Source: a virus. Taken from it: a stretch of DNA of 30,334 bases. The stretch lies in the IMG/VR virus record IMGVR_UViG_3300037502_002252, positions 1-30,334 of that record; one strand, given 5' to 3'. This document shows, in pieces, positions 13,266-22,729 of the stretch; positions within the stretch are counted from its first letter, which is position 1; each line of letters opens with the position of its first letter. Both the position numbers and the translations under genes were made by a program. The notes under the pieces were generated by a model that did no database searches, was not told the origin of the DNA, and was given only the letters and a program-made list of their open reading frames with translations.

Positions 13266-14198
13266 ATGGCTGATTACACCACAGTTGGCCTTTTGGCCTC
13301 TATACGTCGCCGCGCTTCCATTCCAACCACGTCCGTCACCGGCAGTGATGACACGTCGTTGCTTGCTTATTTAAATGAAGAATTACAGTTGCACATGGCC
13401 GCGCAGTTGGTGGCAGTCCGTGAGGAGTATTACTTACGACACCAGGACACCACGTTGTCCGGCACGACATACCGCATTCCAACCCGCGCAATGGGTGGAA
13501 GCCTGCGCAATGTGCAATTACTAGACGGCAACGCCAAGCCAGTGGCGCAGTTGTCCAGGCTGTCACAGGAAAAGTTGCCCAATTACGGCAACCAAGTTCA
13601 AACCGTTGGTTACTTGGTGGAAGGCAACAACATAAGGCTTTACCCAACGGCCAGTTGGGGCGGGGCGTCGACGCTGCGCATTTCGTATTTTGAAAGGCCT
13701 TCCGAAGTTGTCGTCATTGGCAACGGCACGCGTGCAATTCAAGCAATCAACACAGGCACAAACCAAATCACCATTTCGTCCGTGACAGGCTTCACGACGT
13801 CAACGCCTGTTGACTTCATTAAGGGCAACGCCAACTTTGAGTGTTTGAGTATTGACGTTTTGCCCACCAATGCCGCTTCCACGGTGCTGACGTTTTCGTC
13901 GTTGCCGTCAGGCTTGGCGGTGGGTGATTATGTGTCGTTGGCGCAGACGTCACCCGTAGCGCAGTTGCCTGCGGAGTTTGTGCCGGTGCTTTGCCAGCGC
14001 GTTGCGGTGCGCTTTTTGGCAGCAATTAACGACACGGTACAGTTGGAGGTTGCACAGACGGAATTGGCCCGCATGCAAGCGTCCATTGGTATTTTGACGA
14101 CGCCACGAGTGGAGGGAGGCCCGCGCAAAATCTTTCAGGCAAATGGCACCTTGGCGGGAAACCGATGGCGTGTACGAAATGGCATTGGCGTGTTGTAG
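13266..14198 (+). CDS. Putative head-tail connector (adaptor) protein
   Basis: 310 residues. The N-terminal part is helical (LLASIRRRASIPTT, LLAYLNEELQLHMAAQLVAVREEYYLRHQD), the centre is beta-rich with YRIPTRAMGGSLRNVQLL, and the C-terminus is helical again. Proteins of this build between the coat gene and a large tail nozzle gene in podoviruses serve as connectors below the portal. AGGAGG lies nine bases before the ATG. I cannot name the family, and another structural role is possible. Confidence 0.5.
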   Translation: MADYTTVGLLASIRRRASIPTTSVTGSDDTSLLAYLNEELQLHMAAQLVAVREEYYLRHQDTTLSGTTYRIPTRAMGGSLRNVQLLDGNAKPVAQLSRLSQEKLPNYGNQVQTVGYLVEGNNIRLYPTASWGGASTLRISYFERPSEVVVIGNGTRAIQAINTGTNQITISSVTGFTTSTPVDFIKGNANFECLSIDVLPTNAASTVLTFSSLPSGLAVGDYVSLAQTSPVAQLPAEFVPVLCQRVAVRFLAAINDTVQLEVAQTELARMQASIGILTTPRVEGGPRKIFQANGTLAGNRWRVRNGIGVL

Positions 14199-14221
14199 AA
14201 TTTTTTCGGAGGCTGTTCGGA

Positions 14222-17188
14222 ATGGCGCAAGAAACAAAATTGCAGGCCGCAGGCTTGCACACAAACCCTTCCGACTTGCAACGCCCAGAGGGTGCGCTGA
14301 CTGTTGCTGACAACGTCATTATTAAGCGGGAAGGCGTTATTGAGCCCCGCAAAGGCTTCCGAAAATTTGCCGACAGCACAGGCCCATCGTCGACAGACCC
14401 GTTTTACTTGGCTGCGTCTTACGGAAACACAATCGTCACGGCCAACAACGACGGTTATATTGGGTATTTGACAGGAAGCCTTAACGACAACAGTGCCACG
14501 TTGACGACAGAAGCTGTCAACTGGACGGACATGGCAGTGACTTGGAGTGTTGCCAACGGCAACCTTTACATGCCCACGGACTACGGCCTTTACAAAAAAA
14601 CGGCCTACAACACGACGCCAGATAAGGCAGGTTCACCGCAAGGCCCTGGCCTTGACTTGGACGGCCGCGTTGCCACCGCAGCCATTGGCGCAATGTCATT
14701 GACGTCCAACGTGGTAACAGTCAACACGTCTGCGGCGCATGGCTTTTACCCTGGCCAAATTATTGCCCAAACCAGTGCCACGGAAGCCCCATACGCCAAA
14801 GGCAATTACGTCGTCAGGACGGTGCCATCGTCAACCAGCTTCACTTATTCTTTGGTGGCAGGTAATGACGCAGGCAACGCCAACGCGCACACATTTCAAC
14901 CCGCGCAGTTGGACACAAATAACGGTTGGTTGAATGACGGTTACCAGGTGGCTTACAGGTATGTTTTTAACTGCCCTGACGCCAACTACTCAGAAATTGT
15001 TTCTGCGCCGTCACCACGTTGTGCCGCAGTTAATGCAAGTGCGTCCATTGGTTACGTTGCCGCGACGAAGGCCAACCCCATTTTGCGATTTTTTATTCCT
15101 TCGTGGTTTACGGCCGCGCAGCAATTAACGGTGACGGTGCGTATTTACCGCAGCAAACAAACGTTGGTTGGTGTGGAGCCTTCCGACGAAATGGGCCTTG
15201 TGGCTGAAAGAATTTTGACGGCCGCAGAATATAGCCGCGGCACTTTTGATTTTATTGACATCACGGCAGACTCCCTGCGTGGTGAAGCCCTTTACACAAA
15301 CCCTTCACAGGAAGGCATTGAGCAAAGCAACGACTTGGCACCTGAAATTGAAAGCCCTGCCTGTTCAGTATTTGACGGCCAGCGTTTGCTAATTTCAGGA
15401 ACAACGCGCCAACGTCACCGCTTGGTTGTTTCATTGTTGGCCGTTGGTGGCACAAACGGCATTCAAGACGGTGACACAATCAACCTTGGTGTTTCTGGAA
15501 TTAAGGGCGTCACTGGCACGCCTGCGGCTTCAAACGAGTTCAAAATTGACACGTCAGGAAGTGACGCCCAAAACATAAGAAACACGGCGTTGAATTTGTG
15601 CGCAGCTATCAACCGCGACCAATCGGACGCTTATGCTTTTTATGTTTCCAGTGCCACGGAAGCCCCTGGAAAAATTTTGGTTGTCAGCAACCTTCCGGCA
15701 GGCGCAGGCAACTTCAGAGCTGAAACGACAGGCAAACGTGACGCGTGGTACCCGATGTTTGGCGCAGCGGCAAAAACGTTTAGCCTTACGCGCACCGGCT
15801 CTACCGTCACAGCAACCGTCGGTTCCGGCACGCACAATTTCAAAGTTGGTGACTCAATTACAATCACCAATCCAAGCGCAAATTTCCTTGAAGGCCCGTA
15901 CACAGTGCTGACGGTGACTTCAACGACGCTGACGTTTACTAGCAGCGGAAGTGCTGTCACTGAAAACAAAAACATTAAAAGCACGGACGCGCCAGCGTCA
16001 GGCGACGATGCACAGTCGGCGCGTGTTTATGAAAGCAAACCGTTTCAGCCTGACGCATTCCCGCTTCTGAATTACGCAGACATCGGCGACACCACGAAAC
16101 CCGTTTGGGCAATGGCGGTTGTGCGCAACGCCGTGTTTGCATTCAAAGATGACGGCTTATTTATTCGGACTGCGCCGTTAACGTGGGAATTGTTTGATAG
16201 CACCGTCAAGTTGGTGTCATACCGCAGCGTTGCAACGCTTTTAAATAACATTTACGCTTGGACAACCCAAGGCGTGGTTTCCATTAACGACACGGGCGTT
16301 GAAATTATTTCAAGGCCCATTGAAAAGACGTTGACGGAAGCCTTTACCAGTTACCCAAGCGCAGCCAAAGAGCAAGGCTTTGGTGTCGCCAACGAAGTCG
16401 AACGCACATACCATTTATATGTGCCGAGTGGCAGTCAGTACATTAACCAATCCTACACATACAACACAATTACACGGGCTTGGACGCGTGAAACGATTGG
16501 TGCGTTGGAGTTTGCAAATAGCATCGTTGCAACGGACGAATATGGAAAGTTACACCGCGCTATTTTTACTATCGACGGTAAATTACTTATTCAACGCAAC
16601 AAAAACGTAAAAGGTGATTACCAAGACGTCAGCGGCACTTTTTACACACCAAACAGCAAAGTGGCGACTTATTTGACATACAACACGCCCCCAGGCTTTG
16701 CCGTAGGTGACTTCATTGTTTCCGACACAGGAAACATTCACCAAATAACGCTTGTTTCCAATACGCTTTATTATGTGACGCCCAACGTGGTGTTAACGGA
16801 CACGTCGTACGCACTTTGCACGGCCATTCCGACTTCATGGCAGTACGCGCCAATTACGGCCGGAAACCCTGACTTGCTAAAAATGTTTCGTCAGGCCAAC
16901 GTTTTATTTCAAAACGCCCATGCGCAAACGATGGCATTGGAGTTTTCAACCGAGTTACGCACAACACCAGAGTCACAAACCATTGATTTGCAAACCATCG
17001 TTGGCCAGTGGGGCGTGACATGGGACGGAATTGAAAGGCCCTTCAACCTTTCAACGCTTATTCCGCAGGAAATGCGAAGGGCAACGCGGCTTAATGTCAA
17101 GGCAACAATTAACAGGCCTCTTCAAGTTTTTGCTGTCAACGGTTTGTCCCTGCGCTTCACCGCCTCCGGTGACAAGGTGTCCAAATGA
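14222..17188 (+). CDS. Putative tail nozzle / tail tubular protein
   Basis: 988 residues, by far the largest gene. The N-terminus (GLHTNPSDLQRPEGALTVADN then IKREGVIEPRKGF) is typical of podoviral nozzle proteins of the T7 gp12 and P22 gp10 kind; the rest is beta-rich with many Thr/Ser/Asn, consistent with a propeller. An insertion at about 415-610 contains bacterial-Ig-like strand repeats (TVTATVGSGTHNFKVGD). The ATG with GGAGG ahead was chosen over one 19 codons upstream inside the preceding gene. The next gene overlaps by four bases. Confidence 0.55.
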   Translation: MAQETKLQAAGLHTNPSDLQRPEGALTVADNVIIKREGVIEPRKGFRKFADSTGPSSTDPFYLAASYGNTIVTANNDGYIGYLTGSLNDNSATLTTEAVNWTDMAVTWSVANGNLYMPTDYGLYKKTAYNTTPDKAGSPQGPGLDLDGRVATAAIGAMSLTSNVVTVNTSAAHGFYPGQIIAQTSATEAPYAKGNYVVRTVPSSTSFTYSLVAGNDAGNANAHTFQPAQLDTNNGWLNDGYQVAYRYVFNCPDANYSEIVSAPSPRCAAVNASASIGYVAATKANPILRFFIPSWFTAAQQLTVTVRIYRSKQTLVGVEPSDEMGLVAERILTAAEYSRGTFDFIDITADSLRGEALYTNPSQEGIEQSNDLAPEIESPACSVFDGQRLLISGTTRQRHRLVVSLLAVGGTNGIQDGDTINLGVSGIKGVTGTPAASNEFKIDTSGSDAQNIRNTALNLCAAINRDQSDAYAFYVSSATEAPGKILVVSNLPAGAGNFRAETTGKRDAWYPMFGAAAKTFSLTRTGSTVTATVGSGTHNFKVGDSITITNPSANFLEGPYTVLTVTSTTLTFTSSGSAVTENKNIKSTDAPASGDDAQSARVYESKPFQPDAFPLLNYADIGDTTKPVWAMAVVRNAVFAFKDDGLFIRTAPLTWELFDSTVKLVSYRSVATLLNNIYAWTTQGVVSINDTGVEIISRPIEKTLTEAFTSYPSAAKEQGFGVANEVERTYHLYVPSGSQYINQSYTYNTITRAWTRETIGALEFANSIVATDEYGKLHRAIFTIDGKLLIQRNKNVKGDYQDVSGTFYTPNSKVATYLTYNTPPGFAVGDFIVSDTGNIHQITLVSNTLYYVTPNVVLTDTSYALCTAIPTSWQYAPITAGNPDLLKMFRQANVLFQNAHAQTMALEFSTELRTTPESQTIDLQTIVGQWGVTWDGIERPFNLSTLIPQEMRRATRLNVKATINRPLQVFAVNGLSLRFTASGDKVSK

Positions 17189-17940
17189 GCCTTATTACTG
17201 GATTCAAACTGCAAGTGGAGGAATACGCCAGTCAAGCCAGTTGGATTGAAAAACTACTGCGTCCACTTAACAATTTCTCGCAAAGCACCGTCAATGCCGT
17301 CAACGGCGGCTTAATTCTCGGCAAAAACGTCATGGCCACTTACAAAACGGTGCGCGTGACGGTGCCGCCCGTGCCGTGGGTAAATTTGACGCCAGAAAAC
17401 AGCACTCAAGTGGCAGGCGAGCCAACGCTTGGGTATGTTGTGGACGCTTCCGGCATGGTGTACCTGCGCGGGGCCGTTTCACCTACGACGAAGGCAGACG
17501 GCACAGTAATGTTTACGTTGTCGGACGCAAGCCTTTACCCTGAATTTACGCAAACACTTCTGTTAAACCATGACCACGGCAGCAGCCACGCCTATTGCAC
17601 GTTATCGTCCACAGACGGCAAATTGCGCATTTACAATTTAAGCAGCAGCGCAACCAAAGTTTTTTTCAATTCACTTTTCTTTTTTGCGAAAACACCGCCT
17701 GCGCCCAAGCAATACGAAAATCAGGATTGGCCCATTAAAGTGGCCACGGACATGCCGGTGCCAGTAAAAGCAGCATTTGTCGCGGCCATTAACGACGTCA
17801 ACAGCCAACCCAATGAATCGGTCAATTTTGCCGGTTTGGACTGGGAGCCAACGTCTGCGTCAGAAATTCAAATAAAACGCATTGGAGGCCTGACGCCTTC
17901 AAGGCAATACGACATTACCGTGCTTATGATTGGAGGCTAA
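17185..17940 (+). CDS. Tail structural protein (251 aa)
   Basis: Coupled to the nozzle-like gene by ATGA. The N-terminal 60 residues are helical (VEEYASQASWIEKLLRPLNNF), then Pro-rich VTVPPVPWVNLTPEN opens a beta domain with GYVVDASGMVYLRGAVSP, as seen in short-tail fibre or tail-tip proteins that use a trimeric beta module. The C-terminal 75 residues (PVPVKAAFVAAINDVNSQ) form another small domain. Likely a tail accessory or fibre attached to the nozzle; the family is not identified. Confidence 0.55.
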   Translation: MSLITGFKLQVEEYASQASWIEKLLRPLNNFSQSTVNAVNGGLILGKNVMATYKTVRVTVPPVPWVNLTPENSTQVAGEPTLGYVVDASGMVYLRGAVSPTTKADGTVMFTLSDASLYPEFTQTLLLNHDHGSSHAYCTLSSTDGKLRIYNLSSSATKVFFNSLFFFAKTPPAPKQYENQDWPIKVATDMPVPVKAAFVAAINDVNSQPNESVNFAGLDWEPTSASEIQIKRIGGLTPSRQYDITVLMIGG

Positions 17941-17943
17941 CCA

Positions 17944-18762
17944 ATGGCTTTTATTCGGGACTTGGAGGACATACGGGCGAAACAACAGGAGTTGTCAGGG
18001 CAAGCCCCTGCGGCCATTCAGCAACGCCTTAGCGGTGGCGGCGGCGGCGGCGTGTTTGCGGCCAAAACAGGCGGTGGAAGTGCCGGTGGTAGGGCACCGC
18101 TTTTGGCTGATTACCTGCGTGCGGCGCAGGGCAGCAAAATGTCGGAAAACCTTGTGGGTGATCTCCAAAAAGAAGGCGGCATTTTGTCAACCGGCAGGGT
18201 GACGCAGCAGTTAGACTACGGCGGCAAACCAAGTGAAACGTTGGGCCTGACAATTAAGACGCCAACGGAATCAAAACAGTTTGGCGGCAGCGTCAAAGAA
18301 ACGTTGTCTGAACAACAGGCCAAACAAAGGGCAGAGTCATTGCAAACACAGGCACGGACGGCAGGCCAGGAAGGCGGCGCACAAAGCCTGTTGCAACAAC
18401 GCTATGGTGACCAAGCGTACACACAGGGCGAGCAAATGTTGGACGCAGCCCTTTTGGGCGCAACGGCCGGTGACAGGCTTGCAGACTTTGCCAAACGCTA
18501 TAGTGACTTGTACGGCGTCCTTTCTGGCGGCTTCCAATCAACCCGTGAAAACATTGAAACGCAGAAAGAAGACGAACGCCTATTGAATGCTGAAAGGGAA
18601 AGGCGTGCAAGGGAAGCGGCCGCAAACATTGGCAAGACTGCGGCAACTACAACAAAGCCCAAAAACCCGTTTTCACAAGTCAAAACCACGTCTGACAAGG
18701 ACGAAGAAGAAGACCCACTTGAAGAATTGCGCAGGCAGGCCCGTGGCGGCGCATTGCCTTAA
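17944..18762 (+). CDS. Internal virion / ejection-type protein A
   Basis: 272 residues. Starts with a charged helix, then a Gly tract (SGGGGGGVF), Gln/Ala-rich helices (EQQAKQRAESLQTQARTAG) and an acidic tail (TSDKDEEEDPLEELRRQARG). Such low-complexity, helical, Ala/Gln-rich proteins between tail and portal genes in podoviruses are usually carried inside the head and ejected. No enzymatic domain. GGAGG lies seven bases before the ATG. Confidence 0.5.
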   Translation: MAFIRDLEDIRAKQQELSGQAPAAIQQRLSGGGGGGVFAAKTGGGSAGGRAPLLADYLRAAQGSKMSENLVGDLQKEGGILSTGRVTQQLDYGGKPSETLGLTIKTPTESKQFGGSVKETLSEQQAKQRAESLQTQARTAGQEGGAQSLLQQRYGDQAYTQGEQMLDAALLGATAGDRLADFAKRYSDLYGVLSGGFQSTRENIETQKEDERLLNAERERRAREAAANIGKTAATTTKPKNPFSQVKTTSDKDEEEDPLEELRRQARGGALP

Positions 18763-18779
18763 TTGAAAGGACGTGACGT

Positions 18780-19616
18780 ATGGAACCAATGACGATGATG
18801 GCCATTGCCGCAGGAATTGGGGCAATCACGCCATTGATTGGCCAGTTGTTTGCTTCGGGCGATAGGGCCGCGGCAGAGGAATTGCGCCAACGCGCAATGA
18901 AAGAATACAACATCAACCTACCTCCCATTGAAGCTATTGCCATTGAAAGCCAGGCAGCACAGGCGCAGGGAGACAAAGAAGCCCGCGCGGCCCGTATGGA
19001 GGCCTTGCGGGGCCTTTCCCAACGCGCCCGTGAAGGCTATACGGCGGAAGACATTGCCGCCATCAATACAGCTATGGGTGACGTTGCCGCACAGGAAAGG
19101 GGCGCAAGGGAGGCCATTATGCGCCGCTTGCCACCCAAAAGCGGGGCACAAACGGCCGCGCTGTTGTCAAATCAGCAAGCCGCTGCGCAACAGGCCAACA
19201 AAATGGGCCTTGAAATTGCCGCAGGCAGTCGACGTGCCGCACTTCAAGGTATTGCGGCCGCAGGGCAGTTGGGTGGGCAAATCGAACAAGACGCCTTTCA
19301 ACAGTCATTAACGCGCGGGCAGGCCGCTGACGCCATTCGACGCTTTAACGAAGAAAACCGCATGCGGGGCCGTCAACTTACCAACCAACAAATGTATGAC
19401 TTGGCGCAAGGCCGTGCCAATGCATTGGCGGGACAGGCAAACATGCGCCAAGCGCAGGCGCAGCAAATCATTTCGGGCGTTGGAGGGACTGGGCAGGCCG
19501 TTTCAAGCGGCTTGGGGCAGTTGGCCATGTACCAGGCAGAGCAACAAAACCCTGTTAACGTCCTACGCAGAAAAAAGGCACAGGAAGAATTGGACTTCTA
19601 TGGGAGCGACATATGA
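18780..19616 (+). CDS. Internal virion / ejection-type protein B
   Basis: 278 residues. Begins with a hydrophobic glycine-rich segment (MTMMAIAAGIGAITPLIGQLF), then becomes a long Ala/Gln/Arg helix-rich protein (AAALSNQQAAAQQANKMGL-like stretches), ending in a charged tail. The N-terminal membrane-active segment fits proteins that form the DNA-translocation channel during ejection, as in T7 or P22. AAGGACGTGA precedes the ATG. Stop overlaps the next start (ATGA). Confidence 0.55.
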   Translation: MEPMTMMAIAAGIGAITPLIGQLFASGDRAAAEELRQRAMKEYNINLPPIEAIAIESQAAQAQGDKEARAARMEALRGLSQRAREGYTAEDIAAINTAMGDVAAQERGAREAIMRRLPPKSGAQTAALLSNQQAAAQQANKMGLEIAAGSRRAALQGIAAAGQLGGQIEQDAFQQSLTRGQAADAIRRFNEENRMRGRQLTNQQMYDLAQGRANALAGQANMRQAQAQQIISGVGGTGQAVSSGLGQLAMYQAEQQNPVNVLRRKKAQEELDFYGSDI

Positions 19617-20854
19617 CGCCCGAAGAATTGGAGGCCATGCAGCAACAGGCGGCACTTGACGAGCAAGACAGGCTTTTGTTGACGCCGCGTGCGTCGACGA
19701 TGAAACGCCAGAAAGTCGGCTTGCTTTCGCCTGAAGAAAGGCTTCAAGTGTTGGAAGTTGCTCGGCAGCGCGTTGAAGTCCCGCCACCGACACCTACCGG
19801 CCTTGGCATGGCAACGCCCGAAGAAAGGCAAGCCTTTGCGGAAATGCAAGCAAGCCAAGTCGCGGCCCGTGACGCTGAAAGGTTTTTGCCTTTGTTGCGT
19901 GCGGGGCAAATGATTAACCAAGCCTGGACGGGCGCACCCGTCGACGTCCAAGGCATTGAAGCAATGGCCGCAACGGCACGCAGGCCCGAAGCGGAGGCCG
20001 CGCAACGCTTGGCTTTGGCCCGTGAATTTGCCAAACGCCGAATGGAAGGCGAACAAATCGAAAAACAGTTGGCACAGCGTCAGACATTTGCCGACATGGA
20101 AGCGCAGCAAACTGCGGAACGCTTGCAGTTGGAACGTGAGCGTATGCAACAGGCCGCAGACGTTGAACGTGAGCAAATGGACTTGCGTCGACAAATTGAG
20201 GCACGTCAGGCAGAAGCGGAACGCCGCAGGGCATTGGTGAAGCCAAAGGCCACGGACGCATTGGCACAACGAAAAAAGGAGTTGGAAGTTGCCAAATTAG
20301 AGCGAGAACTTGCGGGGGGGCCTGACAATGTGGGGGCATTGGAAAGGCAAGTCAAAACTGAACGCGCAAAGGCTGAATTGACGGGCCAACCCACGCCAGC
20401 GGAAAAAAAGAAGCAACGTGAACAAATGGTTGAAATTCGAGATAGGTCAGCAAACATCCAACGCAACCTTGCTGAATTGGAAAAGCTTATTGAAGAGGAG
20501 GGCACCTACAACGCAATTGGAGCTCACAACAAAAAGCTTTCTTCAAAAATCTACCAAATTGCCGTTGACACAGCGAAACTTGTGGACCCAACGTCTGTCG
20601 CACGCGAGGGCGAAGTCGCTTCTGCGCAAAGGTATATGTTGTTTGAGCCATCGCCCTTTATTCGAGACAGCACCGCAAAGGAAATTATTGAAGAGTTTAA
20701 GCGCAGCGCAGCCGAACGTTTAAAATCAGCTTATGACGTGCGCGGCATTCGGCCGTTTGAAGAAACCGAAACTGCCGAACCAAGCGTGTGGACAACTGAA
20801 AAACAAAAACGGCTTGAAGAGTTACGCGCAAAGCAAGCAAAGGCCGGTGAATAA
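19613..20854 (+). CDS. Internal virion / ejection-type protein C (coiled coil)
   Basis: 413 residues, nearly all helix. The centre (about 120-215) is a charged coiled coil with EAEAAQRLALAREFAKRRM and ERLQLERERMQQAADVEREQ. A more globular C-terminal part (about 285-380) carries LVDPTSVAREGEVASAQRYM, a motif style shared with several phage virion helical proteins. No hydrophobic segment. GGAG before the ATG; stop shares one base with the next start (TAATG). Confidence 0.55.
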   Translation: MTPEELEAMQQQAALDEQDRLLLTPRASTMKRQKVGLLSPEERLQVLEVARQRVEVPPPTPTGLGMATPEERQAFAEMQASQVAARDAERFLPLLRAGQMINQAWTGAPVDVQGIEAMAATARRPEAEAAQRLALAREFAKRRMEGEQIEKQLAQRQTFADMEAQQTAERLQLERERMQQAADVEREQMDLRRQIEARQAEAERRRALVKPKATDALAQRKKELEVAKLERELAGGPDNVGALERQVKTERAKAELTGQPTPAEKKKQREQMVEIRDRSANIQRNLAELEKLIEEEGTYNAIGAHNKKLSSKIYQIAVDTAKLVDPTSVAREGEVASAQRYMLFEPSPFIRDSTAKEIIEEFKRSAAERLKSAYDVRGIRPFEETETAEPSVWTTEKQKRLEELRAKQAKAGE

Positions 20855-22707
20855 TGGCACTCACAGAAAAAGAAGAGTTAGAGCTTTTGGAATTGGAACG
20901 TCAAGAGGCAATAGCACGCATGTTGCCTGCGCAAGAAACGGGCCTTTTGGTGGCACGGGAAGCACCGTTGCCGGTAGCCCCTCCGCAACCTACGCGCCTG
21001 CCTGGCCAGGTGTCGGAGTTGGAAGCCTTTGGCCGTGGCACCTTGGCAGGCGTTACCAGTGACTTCGATGAAGAATTGGGCGCAGCCTTTCAGGCAGGCT
21101 TGGAGGCCGCACGCAGGCGCATTGAAAAGTCACAAGCGGGACGCGCAACCTTAGAGGCCCTTGGCTTTGGTGTGACTCCAACGCAAACGATGGCCGGTGG
21201 GCAAGTCTATAAGCCTGAAGATGAGGACTTGACGCAGTTTTACCGTGAAGGCCGTGAAATGGGCCGCATGGAAAAGGCAAGGGCGCAGGCCTCTGCCCCG
21301 AAATCCTACCTTGGCGGGCAGGTTGTCGGGGCAGTTGGCCAGGCCGCTTTATTGAGTGCGGCAGGCGTGCCAGTTGCAAACCTTGGAGGTGCCGCGGGCA
21401 TGGGTGCCGTGCAAGGCCTTGGCGCGTCAGAAGCTGACCTTACCAAGGGTGAATTGGGCAAGGCGGCATTAGACACCGCTGGCGGTGCCGCATTCGGTGC
21501 GGTTGGTTATGGACTTGGAAAAGGCCTTGAAAGGGCTGCGCCAGTTGTAGTCCGACAACTACAAAAAGCCGCACAAAGGTTGGGCCTTGACGAGGCCGTT
21601 GACGCCGCATCAAACCAAATCAATGAAGCCTTGCGCCGTTTTGCTGCATTAAGGGCAGTCAAAGCAACTGGCGCAATTCAAAAAGACATAAACAAGGAAG
21701 GCAGAGGAACAGCTATTCGCAAGGGGCAAGTGTTGTTGCGTGAAGGCTTAATTCCTTGGAGTGGAAACAAGGAAGTTATTGCGCAAAACGTGCAAGCCGC
21801 CAGGGAGTTGGCAGGTGATGCAATGGAAACAATTTTAACAAACGCTGATGAGTCTTTAACGTTGGCAGGTCAAGGCTTTGATTGGTCGGCTGTTTTGGGC
21901 CGAATCAACCGCATTCGCGAAAGCCTTGGCGTCACTGGCAGACGTTTGGCCGGTGGCTCCCTTGCTTCAAGGGTGGGAGGTTATGCGCCGTCCTATTTTG
22001 ACGACATTGCCCAAACGGCAGCGGAAGGCGGCGGCTTTGCCGTTGCAAATAGGCTGAAAAGTGAAATTGCCAATGACGCATATGGGACGCTTTCAACAAA
22101 ACTGTCAAAGAAAATTGCCAAACGAGTTGAGCGCACCCTAAACGATGAAATCGAGCGTCAATTAAGGGAAGTTGCCGGCAATCGAGCTGCCCGCGAATTT
22201 ACCAGGGCCAAAAACATTTATGGCGCAACAATGTTGGCTGAAAAAGGCTTGAAAACAGCTCAAGACCAAGGCGGAAACAATTTATTTGGGTTGGGCGCAA
22301 CCATTTTGGGCTCTGCGTCTTCTGCTACGTCTGCGGCCCTTGGAGGCGGTGCGCCTGAAGTGGCATTGTCGGGCCTTGGTGCAGCGTTGGCCACTAAATT
22401 GGCCACGGAACGCGGCAGCGCAGTGTTGGCCCGTGGCGCACAGGCCCTGACGAGGGTACCGCAAGCCACAAGGCAGGCAACGGCGGCAGCAACGCAGGCT
22501 GCGCAGGCATTCGGCCGCACCGCGCCAGGACAGGCCATTAAAAAGGTTTTGGAGCAACAGCCCGCCATGTTGGGCCGTTATGCACAAATGCTACAGCAAG
22601 CGGCGCAACGCAGTGACAAGGATTTGGCCGTTATGGATTACACCTTGTCAAACCAAGACGCTGAATATCGCAAAATGCGTGAAGAATTACTTAAGGCAAA
22701 CCAATAA
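20854..22707 (+). CDS. Internal virion / ejection-type protein D (membrane-active)
   Basis: 617 residues. A charged N-terminal helix is followed at about 150-225 by Gly/Ala-rich hydrophobic segments (GQVVGAVGQAALLSAAGVPV, GGAAFGAVGYGLG), resembling P22 gp16-type ejection proteins that enter the host membrane. Later parts are helical and a second Ala/Gly-rich stretch lies near 475-570. The largest of the four putative ejection proteins and the last before the portal gene. Confidence 0.55.
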   Translation: MALTEKEELELLELERQEAIARMLPAQETGLLVAREAPLPVAPPQPTRLPGQVSELEAFGRGTLAGVTSDFDEELGAAFQAGLEAARRRIEKSQAGRATLEALGFGVTPTQTMAGGQVYKPEDEDLTQFYREGREMGRMEKARAQASAPKSYLGGQVVGAVGQAALLSAAGVPVANLGGAAGMGAVQGLGASEADLTKGELGKAALDTAGGAAFGAVGYGLGKGLERAAPVVVRQLQKAAQRLGLDEAVDAASNQINEALRRFAALRAVKATGAIQKDINKEGRGTAIRKGQVLLREGLIPWSGNKEVIAQNVQAARELAGDAMETILTNADESLTLAGQGFDWSAVLGRINRIRESLGVTGRRLAGGSLASRVGGYAPSYFDDIAQTAAEGGGFAVANRLKSEIANDAYGTLSTKLSKKIAKRVERTLNDEIERQLREVAGNRAAREFTRAKNIYGATMLAEKGLKTAQDQGGNNLFGLGATILGSASSATSAALGGGAPEVALSGLGAALATKLATERGSAVLARGAQALTRVPQATRQATAAATQAAQAFGRTAPGQAIKKVLEQQPAMLGRYAQMLQQAAQRSDKDLAVMDYTLSNQDAEYRKMREELLKANQ

Positions 22708-22708
22708 C

Positions 22709-22718
22709 GTGTTACGCT
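22709..22718 (+). promoter_or_regulatory. GTGTTACGC motif before the portal gene
   Basis: In the only gap of this region, TGT-TACGCT (an extended -10 form) overlaps GTGTTACGC, one mismatch from the GTGTNACAC palindrome. No good -35 is seen upstream (CTTAAG at 17 bases). It may boost portal and scaffold expression. Confidence 0.35.
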
Positions 22719-22729
22719 AAAGGCACTCC

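Noticed and set aside
19598-20269. Long open frame on the minus strand (223 codons)
   Set aside because: It lies wholly across a well-supported plus-strand virion gene, has a Cys/Phe-rich composition typical of a shadow frame, and no ribosome site.
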